Of a stretch of 64,000 bases of DNA, positions 24,701 to 36,797 are shown piece by piece (position 1 is the stretch's first letter; every line of letters starts with the position of its first letter). Origin of the DNA: Timema cristinae (Eukaryota; Arthropoda; Insecta; Phasmatodea; Timematidae). The DNA is taken from positions 1-64,000 of the forward strand of contig JBCFYV010002329.1 of the NCBI GenBank assembly GCA_039000515.1, in the 5' to 3' direction. A program made the position numbers and the translations under genes. The notes under the pieces are model-generated. The model was given only the letters and a program-made list of their open reading frames with translations. It was not told where the DNA came from and ran no database searches.

Positions 24701-27700
24701 CTAAAGAACAATGTGATAGGTAAAAACCAAATGCTCTAACCGGCTTTAAAACACTGTTTGCAGTATTTCCCTTTTTTTTCCTTTTTTTGAAAGTGAATTA
24801 AATGGGACTATGAACTCATTTTACCTTATTTTAAATAAATGATACAGTGAACCCCAAAAACCCAAACAACTTTTTTTGCATCATTATCTAAAAATGGAAA
24901 AGGGACCTACTTTAAAAATCCCATAATTTTTACGTGAAAAATAAAAATTTACATTGCTGCCCAAAAAATTTTGAAAAAAAGGTTATATTTCCCCAAAAAA
25001 AATTTAAAATTATTAATAATAAAAAATTTTTAAAAAAACTGTTCACCAAAGGGGTAACAATAAATCCCATTCCCATTAACTCCATTTTTAATAAACATAT
25101 TTTGCTTATAGCTAAAAAAACTATCAAATTTTTTAAAATTTATCCCAGAATAAAAAATTTTTTTTTTAAATTTTGGGCCCTTTCAACTTTGCCCCTGATT
25201 TAGTTATTTTTTTTTTTCTTAAGGAGCTGCCCGAAATATGATAAAAATTTGGGTTTTTAATGCTTTAAATAAATTTTTTTCCAGGAAAATGAGATCCTCT
25301 ATTTTTTTTGTTTTCTATCCTTTAAAAATTTTCTAGGGTAGTGATTTTGATCAAAATCTTTTTTAGCGGAAATTTTTAGAAAAATTGCCTTTTTTCTCTT
25401 TTTGCTAAATTAAAATAAATTTCCTTAATTTTAGTGTTAGATATTAATTCCCAAAATAGTTCAGAGGGGGGGGGGGATCTTATTAAATTTCCCAAAACAC
25501 CCAAACTTTGCCTAATTGGTAAAAATTTTTTTTTGGCCCCAGGCCCAAAAGGGTTTCCCGGAAAAAACCAGATGGGGGTTTTTTAAAAAAACTTGTTTTC
25601 AGTTTTAAAGGAAATTATGAAACATTACATCCATAAAAATCCCTAATTTAACTTTTAAAAGATCCAATTTCTTCCTTTTTCTCAGGGAGGCCCTTTGAGA
25701 AATAAAAAAGTAAAAACAAAATTTAAATAAAATTGGGTCTTCAAATGAACAATCTATTTCCCCTGATTCCAAAATTTTACGGCTTTTGATCCGTAAAAAA
25801 ATGCAGGAAGAGTGACCCTTGGGGTGTGGGTTTTTTGTTTTTCCATAATTTTTTGTATTGATAATCCGATTAAAATTTCGTGAGATAAAGTTTTTAAAAA
25901 TCTATTCTTTTTCAACATTATTGCAGAAAATGTTTGGACTTTAAATTAATTTATGCAGAAACCCCTGAAACAAAAAGGTTTCAGGGGAAAACATTTGGGG
26001 GCCTATAAAAAACCCCTTTGGGGCGCCCCCCTCCCCCGTATTTTTTTTTAACCCGGGGAAAATTTTTCAAATGATGTTTTTCATTTTTAAAAAAACATTT
26101 TTAATACCCTAACTTTATTTTTTTATATGGGTAATTTTTAAAAAAAACCCTTTTTCCAAAAATAAATCATTGTTTAATGCAGGAATATTCTAAAAAAAAC
26201 TGAAAAAAAAATATTTCTTATTAAAGGGAAAATTTTAACCCTTTATTAAAAACAAATGCTAATTTTTCAGGGCCAACCCCTTTCCTTTATTTGCATGAAA
26301 TGGCTAAAAGTTTCATCAAAATAATTTTATAAATGGATATAAATAATCTTCAGGAAAACATTAAAAATTTTTTGCAGTTGTTAAAAAATTTTTTTGTAAA
26401 ATTCCCATTTGTATGCATTCAAAGCTCAGTTTTGGATGTTGAAAAACGATTTCCGGAGGGGGGCTGAAACTTTTTAGGTTTTGAGCCGGATGCCCTTGGC
26501 AAGAAAAAAAATTTTAAAAAAATGAAAAAAAATAATTTTTATTAATGGGAAAACTAAAAGTTGATGCAGCTTTTTTGCGTACACAAAAATACCCCACCTG
26601 CATCCTACATGCAAACATTTAAAAAATAAAATACCTTTTTTTTTAATTTTAATTATAAATGTTAAAAATTGTTTTTTGTGTACATTTATATAACTTTGGG
26701 TTTTTTTTTTTCTCCATTTTTCCCTTGAGAAAAAACATATTTTTTAAAGTTTTTGTTTTTGGTTATAATCGGTTTATTTTTTAAAATTTAAAAAATTTAT
26801 TTCCTCTCTTTCAATTTAAACCCTTTGGGGGCCCCGCCCCCTATTAAAAATTCTTGGGTTAAATTTTTTATTAATTATTTTTTTCTTTTTTCCTAATTTT
26901 TAAAAATTAATAGTTCCCCCAAATAAATTTTTAGAAAATAAACCAATTTTAAATTGTCTAAGGTTGGTTCGTGATAAAAAAAGCCCCCCTTTAAACAACA
27001 GTTGGGCTTTTTGGTTTTTTTTTTTTTAAAACTTTTTTTTAAATATTTTTTTCAGGCCTTTTTTAAATTAAAATTTCCAAAAAAAGGTACTGGAACTGTA
27101 GGGAAAAAATTTTTTTCTAGGTTGAAATTTTCCCCTAAAAAATATGTCAAAAAAACCCCCAAAAAGTAGAAATTTTAAAATTTTTTTTTTGAAAAAATTG
27201 GAAACCCCGAAGTTGGTTTTACCAAGGGCCTTTTTAACACTGATTTTTCTCCTTTTTGACCTATTTTTTTTTCTGTCTGGTCCAACTTTTTTTTAAATAA
27301 AAAATTTTGTAATTTTTAATTTTTAAAAAAAAAATTGATTTTTGTTTTAAATTTTTTTCCCAAAACCCGATTACTTTTTAGCATTTTTTGAGTTTATATA
27401 AAAAAATTTTTTCATTTTCCCCAAAAAAAAATTTTAATCTTAGAAAAGGGAATATAAAATAAATTTTTTTTTGGGGGTTTTTTTAAATTTTTTTTTTTTT
27501 AAAATTCCCCCCCCCTTTTTTTTTTAAAGGTTTCCCCCCCAAAAAAATTTTTTTCCCAACCCCCCAAAAAAGGGGGCCCTTAATTTAAAAATAAGGGGGG
27601 GTACCGTTAAATGGGGTTTTTTTTGGAAAGGTTTTTTAAAATTTTTCTTTTTTTTAAAATTTTTTATTGTAAAAAAAAGGTTTGGAACCCTTAGTTTTTT

Positions 27701-29553
27701 TCTATCAAAAAAATTTTTTTGCAGGGGTTTTTTTTTTTAAAAAAAATGGTTTTAAAATTTTAAAAAAAAAAAATTGGGAAATTTGTTTAAAAAATTGAAG
27801 GAAAGGGAGTTTTTTTTTTTAAAACCGGGGAAAGGTTTTTTTTTTTGATTATTTTTTTTTAAATGGCCCTTTTTTTTTAAATTTTTAACCCCTTTTTCCC
27901 CTAAGGGGGAAAGTTTTTTGCTTTTTTTTTTTAAATTAAAAAAAAAAATTTTTTCCCGCTTTAAAAACCCCCAAATAAAAAAATTTAATTTTTTAGAAAC
28001 CTTTTTAAAAAAAATTTAAATTTTTAGGTCGTATATAAAAACCTTTTTGGGGGCTACCCTTCCCGGGGGGTTCCCCTTTTTTCCCAAATTTTTCCAAAAA
28101 AGGCCCCTTTAAAAAACTGAAATTTGGTAAAAAACCCCAATGGGGAAAAACCCCCTTTTTAAAAGAGTAAAATCCCCAAAGGGGGTTAAAAAAAAAATGT
28201 GGAGGGTTCCCCAAAAAAGGGGATTTTTAATTTTTTTTAAATTTTTTTTTTTAAATTTTTGGGGGGGAAATTTTGGGGTTTTTTTGAATTTGTTTGGTTT
28301 TTAACCAAAATTTTGGGAAAAAATTTTGGGGGAAACCCTAAAAAACAGTGAACCCCAAAATTTGTTCGGGTTTGAAATTTTTTTTTGTAAGGGGGGGGGG
28401 CCCAAAACCCCAAATACTATTTTTAAATTTAATATAACTTCCGGCAGGGGGTTTTGTGTTTTGATTCTTTTCCATTAAAAAAATTTTTTTTTTGCCAAAG
28501 GAATTTTTTCAAAGAAAAAATTTTTTCCCATCCCCCTTGTGAAATTTTTGGGTTTTTAACAATTTGTTCACTGCAAAAAATGGTTTTTTTTTTTGTTAAA
28601 AATTTTTTAAACCCCCCAAAAAAACCTTTTCCCCTTTCCTTAGATATTATAAAAAAATTTTTTTTTAAAGTTTTGAAAGGGGGGGGGGTAAAGGGGAAAA
28701 AAGGTGTTTGGGGAATTTTAAAAAAAATTTTATACTGAAAAGGGGTTTAAAAAAAAAAAATTTTTATGGGGGGGTTTTAGAAGTAAGAAACAGCAAAAAA
28801 CTTTAAAATTCCCCCCCCCTTTTCGGGGGTTTAGGGGTGGGGGTGGAAAAACTTTTAAAAATTTTAAAGCCCCCCAAAAAGGGCTTTTTTTTTTTTGGGG
28901 GGGCCTTTGCCCCAAAAATTTGGTTTTAAAAATCCCGGGGGAAAAAAATATGCCATTTTGGAAAAAAAACCTTTTAAAGGGTTACCGTTTTTTTTAAAAA
29001 ATGTTCCCGTCAAATTTCCCCGGTCTGCCCTGGGGGTAATCTTTGTTAAAAAAAACCCCCCCCTTTTTTTTTTTGAAAAAAGAAAAAGGAAAATTTCAGT
29101 TTTTCTAAGGGTTTTTTTTATTTTAAATTGTAGAAAGTTTAATTTAACTTACAATTAGCTTATTTTATTAATTATTTTGTATTTTGGGAAACTGAAAAAC
29201 AAAAACCGAGCTAACCAAGGCCCCTTTTCTTTAATCCCCCCAAAGGGTTTTGGGGTCAGCGGTAAGACGATAAACACCAACCCCGCTTTGTCAAAAAAAA
29301 CATCACCAAACCCCCCCACCACCCCCCCCCACCACCCACAACCAATCAAAAACAACCCCCAAACCCCCCCGGGGCGCAAAATTTGGCGACATATCGGGAA
29401 GCACACAGCCGCAGGGCGGGGGAAGCAAGGGGGGAAGGGGGGTTTTGGGCAAGTGGGGGGGATTAAGTAGGGGATGAACCCATATTTTTTGGTAAAAGCG
29501 GTGGGGGAAGACATGGTAGTAATTGGGAATCATGCACAACCAGTGGTGTCTTA

Positions 29554-30850
29554 ACACCTTCGAGTGATGGTCTTGGTAATATTCAGTATGGTAGTTCAAA
29601 CAGTGTCCCTGCTATCTACTACCCTGGCTCCAGACTTAGTCTGGATGATGGGAGACGAGAATCCTCGGTATCCTTGCCAAATGCGGGCTCGAACAGTGAT
29701 ATCAATACCAGCATGTCTTCCCTCGAATCAACGTCCACCCTACTGGTGGACAGGACGGGTGTAGTAGTGATGATTCTTTGATTATGTCAAGGATTCGCAA
29801 AAGCTTTGAACAAAAGGAAGAATTTCTCAGGCGACCAAACAACCTATTTCTTGAATTGCCAAGTTCTCCAAATAATCAACAAAGTGTCCCCCTGCCCCCT
29901 CGCTCACAACCGTTGTAGCAAAGAATTTTATGCAAGGCCACAAAAGTTTCAGCGACCATTGTGGCCCCCACAAAACCTTTCCACAATAGCCACACGATAC
30001 AACGTGTAGACATCAATCTCCACCGCCTAGAACCACACTTGCCACTGTCAAAACTCAAATATATACAAACAAACCTACACACCAAAACCTTCGGCGTGTG
30101 AAAGTGTGACATTGATTCAGAGAGAGACTCTTTGTTGTCTCATCCCTTTGCAAAGTAGAGACAACAAACCCTTCGAGCGTGCATCCTCAAACCTCGGGAG
30201 GATCACAACAAAGTGTTGAGAGGCCAATTCCTTTGTGGTGGGCCTGTTACAAATGCTCCAACGACCATAACAAATCAATATCAAGATGTGCTTTTCCGTC
30301 CGATTGTGACTACAACTGGTAGTACAGGGTGGCAGGAGCAAGGCATGGCAGTGGTAAAACATCTTTTGTGACTACATTGTCTCGGATCCACGAGAATATT
30401 CCCGCCATAGATTCTTCCACAGAAAACACTAGTGGAAACTACACCTCTTCCAACTATAGTGATTTTAGATAATTCTGTAGACAATTTCAGGGCATCCTCT
30501 CTACCACCATCCCTACCCACAGAAAGTGATAACGGGTTATATGGCCACAAATCACTTCTCCATGAGGAAGATGCAGCTAGTGATCGATATACTGCACATC
30601 CCAAACTACAGTTAGTATCGCGACGAGCGCGCCAATCGAAACTGGCCAGCTTGTTGATGATGAAAGGAAGGTGCTGTTGTAAGTGATCGGACTATCTATA
30701 TCGCAGGAGCTCTCTCGATTGTCTGCTAAGAAGAGTGTAACCTAATGTAGCAGTTCGCAAGAGAGAGTTTGAGTCTCGCAGTAGCTCTGGGAATTCCAGC
30801 CTTCGGGATGGTAGGAGGACACACAGAAGAGCAGATCCCTGGAGAGGCAG
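29554..30850 (+). CDS. Probable large exon of a multi-exon scaffold/RhoGAP-like gene, frame-broken
   Basis: Protein-like text continues across the stretch but jumps frame several times. One frame is open from 29554 to a stop at 29779, and a second from 29763 to 29916 carries SRIRKSFEQKEEFLRRP. A third, to 30007, reads KEFYARPQKFQRPLWPP, and others follow. The composition (Ser, Pro, Arg, Asp) suits a disordered scaffold region. The 3' edge is a plausible donor, CAG|GTAATT at 30850/30851, preceded in one frame by KSRSLERQ. Breaks occur about every 100 bp, at or near homopolymers, beside the low-quality block. I read this as consensus error in a real exon; a decayed paralogue or retrocopy cannot be excluded. 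The acceptor is not identified and coding may start further left (P-rich text from about 29270). The link to later exons is inferred from strand, style and position. A family name (ARHGAP21/23-like) is only a weak guess. Confidence 0.5.
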
Positions 30851-31558
30851 GTAATTTCATTATTTTATTTTACTACAATATATGTAGGATGCTTTAGACT
30901 ATTAATTAAAATAAGTGATGCGTCAAGCTATTATTACACTTTATTAACATCAAAGTATCTGTATTATATTCAAGTTATTCTGAATATGTTTTTATCTAGC
31001 CAAAGGGAAAATCTTCTAATTGAATTTATCTATAAATTTTATCTATAGACTTCCTACCAAATCATTTTATAACTTTTACTTTCTTTCAAGCCCATACATA
31101 TAATAAGAAATAATTAATTTATGATCATGAAAAATAATACATTATTTTACTTATTCCATCGCAGAAAGTATGTTTATTGCCAAAAAGCCTGAAAATTTGA
31201 TTTATGCTTGTTATTTATATAACTGCTCATTACCCTATTATCCAAGTGATTTGACCAATTTTTATTTACATCTAATATCCTGAGTTCACAGAAGTTAAAT
31301 TTTGGATATCGGTATTGGCTCATCTTTCTACCTTAGGTGAAAAATAACTGTTTTTATAAAAAATAAACAAAGCGTATGAATATTCTTTTATTCTTGTTTC
31401 TTTCTATTTTGGAAATATTGGAGATAAACTTAATCTCTCAATTTTATGCTGGATATATAAACTTAATTCATACTCATAGTACATAAGCTTTAGTAATATC
31501 AAATTCATTAAGTGTACATTAAGTTAGTTAAGTGCTAAGTGATCCCATGGTATATGGC
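30851..31558 (+). other. Putative intron
   Basis: AT-rich, normal quality, stops in all frames. It would connect the donor at 30851 with an AG at 31557-31558. No repeat recognised. Confidence 0.4.
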
Positions 31559-31682
31559 AGCAACTCACTACAACCGAAGATGGTGGAGGTAGAATCAAGC
31601 GGCTTGTCTGGCAACAGGTCGATACCCATAGGTAGTAAACATCTTCACTGCACACCCCCAAGAGACTTCCAGCAACACGCAC
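31559..31682 (+). CDS. Candidate exon of the same gene, uncertain
   Basis: A GC-richer island between AT-rich flanks, preceded by 'ggcag' and ending in CAG|GTATAC. One frame is open throughout and reads NRSIPIGSKHLHC then TPPRDFQQHAQ. Another starts with EDGGGRIKRLVWQQVDTHR and stops at TAG unless AG|GTAGTA at 31632/31633 is the donor. Neither version gives the phase needed by the exon at 37483, so an exon may be missing or the sequence may contain an error. The upstream pyrimidine tract is weak. Confidence 0.35.
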
Positions 31683-32104
31683 AGGTATACCAATCTACAT
31701 GCTTGATCATTGGTTAACACATGTATCACTTGCTCGCACCATCGTTTCACTCTTTGAATGTTTGTTGGTAACTGCACTTATATTGTATTCTTGTCTTATC
31801 CACTGTGACATCAGTGTCTCATATGTTAAATATATGTAGTCTTTATAACTCAAAAACTCTTTCTTTTCTAAATAAATTTGTGTAAAATTTTCAGAGCACA
31901 CCTACTTGGCGGATTATACCGAGACATAAAACATATTTAATAATTGTTATCAAAAACACTGTTACCATTTATCGTTGTATTGTGAAGCTTGTATGTTAAT
32001 GATAAATTTTGAACTAGATCCATCTTTAGTGCATGTATTTAATCAAAACACTTTATTTTCAAACTATCCGCACAAGTGATCACATGATCTAGTTGCACAA
32101 ATAT

Positions 32105-32300
32105 TCCAATAGACTGGCTTATCAGGGTGACTGGGAGTTTGAGGTTTGAATTTTGGCTGAATACTCAGGAGGAGGGTATTCTACATATGATTTTTCATTC
32201 TTTCCTCACTAATGTGGGTATATTTCCTCTTAGTTACCATCCAAAACCCAAAACTTTTGAATAAGTTGTTAATAAACTGGGTGTTGAAAAATATTAGTAG
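32105..32300 (+). mobile_element. SINE-A-like copy, old
   Basis: 'gactgggagtttgaggtttgaattttgg' corresponds to the box B region, then 'tttttcattctttcctcact', 'aatgtgggtatatttcctc' and 'ccatccaaaaccc' follow the SINE-A body. Tail not recognised. Confidence 0.5.
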
Positions 32301-33320
32301 TAAATAATATTTCAAACTCTTCCAAGGTTTGGATTTTATAAATATGTTTAAAAATTTATATATTTTATGTAGGATTAGGCTCGTCAGATGCTCAAACTAG
32401 GCCTGATATCTAGGGCATAGCACGAGGCCCCCTTTCTTTGTAATATTCAGCTTCAGGGGTGATGAGGACTTATTTGTCTAGGAGACAGTTAGCAAAAACT
32501 AAAAAGGTTTTTTAGGGGCCTGGTGACCCTCTCCAATAAAATATTTAGACAATATTTACAGTGGCCTTCAGCTTGAATTAAATAATTAAATATATATATA
32601 TCCTTCTATATGCTATTCGGAGTGGTCCTCTTTCATAAACCTTTTGAAATTTGAATGCTATTTAGCATGGTCTTCACCTATTGTAGACATTATTTAAACT
32701 GGTCTTCCCCCAGCAAATTTTTGTAAAATGGGTGACTCTAAGCTATTTGGAGTGTCTTCACCTGGAAAATCTTTGAAAATTAAATGTCTTGGCGGGCAAG
32801 TTTAGTCCAATTATGGGTGGGGAATTAAGTTCTTTCCAGAAGGGGAATGCCTCTCTCCTCTGTGTTCATAAACCAATTCTTGACTTTGGTTTGTGCAATG
32901 TTTTTTTAAAGTTTTGCTGTCACCTTTACAAAAGAAAAGCAATGTATGAAAATTAATATTTATATTCACTGAACGTGGAAATATTGTACACACAAAGAAG
33001 TATTTATTTACTGCTGCCTCACTTTATATGCCAAATTTAATTTCAGTACAAAAAAATATACTCAATGAAGTTTCCAAACAATTTGAAATGGACAAGACTA
33101 GACCAAACCAATGATATAATTGTAACTAATGCCACTAAGCTCCTCTGTAGGAAACATCATCTCACGGGCTGGACATGTACTATTATTTATTATGGATAGG
33201 CATTTCATTGCTTGGCATTCATGTTTTATTTTGTATTCATTACATCTTAATTTTATTTATACTTGTGAATCCGGATCTTGGGCCCGGTACCATGGTGTCG
33301 ATAGTCCCACGTTGTTTTGG

Positions 33321-33463
33321 GCTTTTATAGGTTGTATTATATTGGTAGCTTGTATCCAATAGTTAGTAAACAATATCCATATTTATAAATTGTGTGTTGA
33401 TATTTTCATAAGATTTCTGCGTATTTTCTCGCCACCGGTTCTTTTTCTTCATCCCACTCCCTT
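33321..33463. repeat. 142-bp direct repeat, copy 1
   Basis: Runs from 'gcttttataggttgtattat' to 'ttcatcccactccct'. Nearly identical to 35864-36005, with very few differences by eye (ttggtagct versus tcggtagtt). Contains 'ctcgccaccggttc'. No coding frame. Confidence 0.9.
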
Positions 33464-33857
33464 TGATTGTTCATCAACCAGTCTTGTGAAAACATATTTG
33501 ATATTTTAAAGTTAATATTTATTTGTATAGTCAGTTATTATTTGAACAAATCTAGAGGTTACTCCGTTTGCTCTTCACTTTGTTTAAAAACAATATCACA
33601 ATATTATCACGATATTTATTTAATTAGGACCACATCAAATGTTTTTAGCCATTATTGGATAAATAGGAAAAATCTATCTAGTTACAAACCTCTTTCAACA
33701 AATTGGCTAGCTTTATATAAAAATGTATGATCTAAAAAGAATTTTATTTTAAATTACTATTTTGTTTGCCACATTTTAATACCTACTAGAGCTATCCACA
33801 TATTTATATTAATGAGGTAGAGATGAGGAATGTAGAATATAGAGAAAATTAGTATTA

Positions 33858-34045
33858 TTATTAGCACCGCGTCTTACTACCCGTTCGGGTTATACGCAAT
33901 TACGCTAATGTGTAATGGTAGGGTGATTGTAAGATCAAATGAAGGACCTACAGTTTAACGTGGAATCCGAACCACGGTGGAGGCCTGGCATTCCCCACAT
34001 TCACAAGATGTCTTGTCAGAGGTGAAGGAAGGAATATAGAGAAAA
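33858..34045 (-). mobile_element. SINE-B copy, well preserved
   Basis: Plus strand: 'agcaccgcgtcttactaccc', 'gttcgggttatacgc', 'gctaatgtgtaatggtaggg', 'gaaggacctacagtttaacg', 'ggaatccgaaccacggtgg', 'ggcctggcattcccc', 'acaagatgtcttgtcagagg'. ATT repeats at 33855 are the poly-ATT end of the element. Confidence 0.9.
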
Positions 34046-34200
34046 CATGGTCCAATTTGTGAGGGAAAGAATGGGAAACCATTTATTAAAAATCACCTGT
34101 AGAACACCCGATTGGGGTTCAAACCTCAAATCTCCCCATCACAGGCAATCCACTCTATTTCAAGAGTAATGCAGCTTTGGATCTAAACACACATATTTGG
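34046..34200 (-). mobile_element. SINE-A copy abutting SINE-B
   Basis: 'gagggaaagaatgggaaaccattt', 'aaaaatcacctgt', 'gattggggttcaaacctca', 'ctccccatcacaggcaatcc', 'tatttcaagagtaatgcagc' follow the reverse strand of SINE-A without its tail. It joins the SINE-B head directly, suggesting one inserted into or recombined with the other. Confidence 0.65.
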
Positions 34201-34939
34201 TCGAAACCTAAATAATTTTATTTAAAAGTCAACCCAATACAAACTAACCATTTTTACAGGTTTTATAAAAGTAACTACAAATTATAATTTAACTCTTTAG
34301 TGAACACTATTATTTAAGCATTTTACCTTATAGAAAAATTTATTTTCTCTCACAAAGAACTTACTTATTAAATATTATTTAACTATACTATATTTTATAT
34401 TTTTCTTGTACATATACTTTGTGTATAGTTCTTCTTTTGTACAATGTATGTCTTTCTCTTTGACTTTTGTTACAATGACCTTAATATTTAATTATTTTAT
34501 TTGAATAATAATTTTGGGCAGTTCTTTTTCCTACTATAATCAATTAAATTAGATATTTCACCTGGTTTTAAGTTTCTTCATAATGAAATGAAGTATCTTC
34601 TTATGTAAGATGAATTTACACAAAATATAACTCAAATAAGATCTCGCACAAATCTACACATTTATTAATGATTTGCTTGGATCACCCATTATGTTGATGT
34701 ATGTCAGAATCATACTTGAACATTAATTATTTTGCCAAGAAACTTTTTCATCTTAACTATTACCACACATTCACTTTTGGTGGCCATTAAATGTAATGCA
34801 AGTGTGAATATAAACCTTTTTCTATTTTTAAATATTTGAAAAGAAAAGAAAAATTGAATGTAACACTAGTTTGTGTATGTATTAATAGCACTTCACTTGA
34901 TAAATGTTGTAATTCATTATGGGTTGGCAATTTGTTTGT

Positions 34940-35194
34940 GGTATATATATTAATACAATGAAAAGCTTGTTTGTCAGTCCGTCCTAATCATTGTGCGATA
35001 TCTACTGTACACAAAGGTCTGAACACTATAAATTAGTAGGTCCTGTACACTTCAAAGCAGAATTTTAAATTTTTGAATAGATTTTCTTTAATTTATTAAA
35101 AACTGGGTCAGAAAAACTAAAATAAGAGATTTTTTTCCTGTCTGAAGCAAAAATTGCATGGTTGCCCCGGGCAACGCTGGGTACTTCTGCTAGT
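34940..35194 (+). mobile_element. Helitron-like non-autonomous element, 3' end
   Basis: The 3' end has a short GC hairpin (cccgggcaacgctggg, about 35165-35180) followed 10 bp later by CTAG|T at 35190-35194, the arrangement expected of Helitron 3' ends (hairpin then CTRR before T). Upstream is an AT-rich start (tatatatattaata) and 'tttgtcagtccgtcc'. The left end is not defined precisely and no Rep/helicase coding is present. Confidence 0.55.
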
Positions 35195-35817
35195 GAAATA
35201 AATAATATGATTAATTCTGTAAACTCTTGAACCACATTTTATAAACTTGCATTTTTAATGTGGTGAAACAACGCTAAAGTTTTGTTTAATCCCTTATTTT
35301 ACACTATATTTATGTGGAAACATTTTTATTTTTGCTATTTTGTTATTGTATCATTATGGTTTAATTTGGCTTATTTTTAAATAATAGTTATGTATCATAA
35401 GTAGTGATATTTCAACTATGGAGCAGCCATTCTGGTTTTTAAATCATACTATGGATGGTTTTTCTTTAATACATACTGTTTATTTCTTAAAATAATACAT
35501 TGTTCTATTATTTTTTTAACAAATATACAGGCTTCATTAATGAAATTAGTCTAATTTAAGCTCACGGGCTTAATGTACAGAAGGACAGCATAAAAATAAG
35601 TGTTTTGACATCCATCATTAATATTTTGTTCACTGTAGTGTTGTCTATTTCTTAGATTTCCTGTGCTCTTGAAAGGGAAAGCACAACCAACATTACTAAA
35701 CCTAGTATTCCAACTGTTTCACATAATTACATTTACCAACAATATGCCCACAAATGCTTACAAATATTTACTTGTTAGAATTTTTTTCCTTAAAGATAAA
35801 AATTAATTTTTGAATGA

Positions 35818-35840
35818 ATAATAATAATAATAATAATAAT
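35818..35840. repeat. (AAT)n microsatellite
   Basis: Seven or eight AAT/ATA units shortly before the second 142-bp direct repeat. Confidence 0.9.
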
Positions 35841-35863
35841 TAATGATATTAAAAATAAAAATA

Positions 35864-36005
35864 GCTTTTATAGGTTGTATTATATCGGTAGTTTGTATCC
35901 AATAGTTAGTAAACAATATCCATATTTATAAATTGTGTGTTGATATTTTCATAAGATTTCTGCGTATTTTCTCGCCACCGGTTCTTTTTCTTCATCCCAC
36001 TCCCT
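35864..36005. repeat. 142-bp direct repeat, copy 2
   Basis: Near-identical to 33321-33463, 2.54 kb upstream. Flanks differ: ATA-rich before, ATTATTATATAG after. Confidence 0.9.
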
Positions 36006-36374
36006 ATTATTATATAGATTTAAACCCTCAAAAATAGATTCAGGTTCCCTCCATTTCTTAAATGATTTCGATCAATATCATCCACCTGTTTAGTTGTACT
36101 AAACTTAATTTATCTTTAGCTTTATTTTAATTTCACATTCAGATAATTAGAGTTGGGTTGTTCAAAAAGTCTTCTTTTTTTACCATTTCATATAATCTAT
36201 ATTCTGTTCACTTTTTAGCAGATTGTAAAAAAAAATATTGATTTAGATGTTTTCATTTCATTGAAAAAAGTTCTTTAAGAAAAAAATAATTTGGTTCAAT
36301 CACATCAATGTAAAAATTTCATTTATATATTATGTTTTACTTTATGAGTTTTATCTTTGGCTTTGTGTGTAAAC

Positions 36375-36797
36375 ATGGTTACTAAGAGGAAAGCTGTGAT
36401 CCAAGACACAGAAATACTTGCAATATTTATTGATAGCTCAAGCGAGAGTGATAAATTTGTTAGTGATTATGAAAGCAGTGATTCTGAATTTGTAAATAAT
36501 GAAACATAACAGGAATTATATCCTAGTGAAAGTGAAACATTGGAATGAGTAGGAGTGGCAGCTGACATTGATAAGGTGAGTATGAATAATACGAGTGATT
36601 CCTATAGGAATGAAATATATCTTTATCAGGATAATCCACCCCCAACCTCGTCAAATCTATTCAGAAGTATCAGGTTTGAAGTCTCCCCCCTCCCCTTCAT
36701 ATTCCAAGCTAATTATTTTAGACTTTATTTTACTATAACCCTGCTAAAGTTTATGGTCACTGAAACAGCTGCTATGTATAACCCAATTTTAGTGTAA
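36375..36797 (+). pseudogene. piggyBac-like transposase, N-terminal fragment
   Basis: An ATG at 36375 opens a 44-codon frame (stop 36507) with a basic start and an acid/Ser-rich run (SSSESDKFVSDYESSDSEF), typical of piggyBac transposase N-termini. A second frame, 36555-36797, ends with NYFRLYFTITLLKFMVTETA, resembling the start of the conserved transposase core (pattern FxxFFTxELLxxIVxETN). Stops at 36507 and 36545 and a stop at about 36796 break it, and nothing downstream resembles the DDD catalytic core. TTAA ends were not found. I infer a dead fragment in the intron. Confidence 0.5.

Larger units (their letters stand above)
12986..29553. other. Long low-quality consensus block, no gene readable
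   Basis: About 16.5 kb dominated by short homopolymer blocks, including C and G runs of up to about 20 (for example about 21000-21022). Only repeats survive well enough to recognise (13755-13965, 15060-15150, 15530-15755). Open frames here are short and low-complexity, and many overlap on opposite strands. Any exon of the downstream gene lying here would be unreadable, so the absence of exons is not evidence of absence. Quality improves at about 29480-29550. Confidence 0.7.

Noticed and set aside
29155..29599. 119- and 98-codon minus-strand frames
   Set aside because: Pro-rich text results from C/G runs at the border of the poor block, and the plus strand has the better coding case.
33129..33730. 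77- and 87-codon plus-strand frames
   Set aside because: Intronic AT-rich DNA; the first overlaps the 142-bp repeat, and neither has coding bias.
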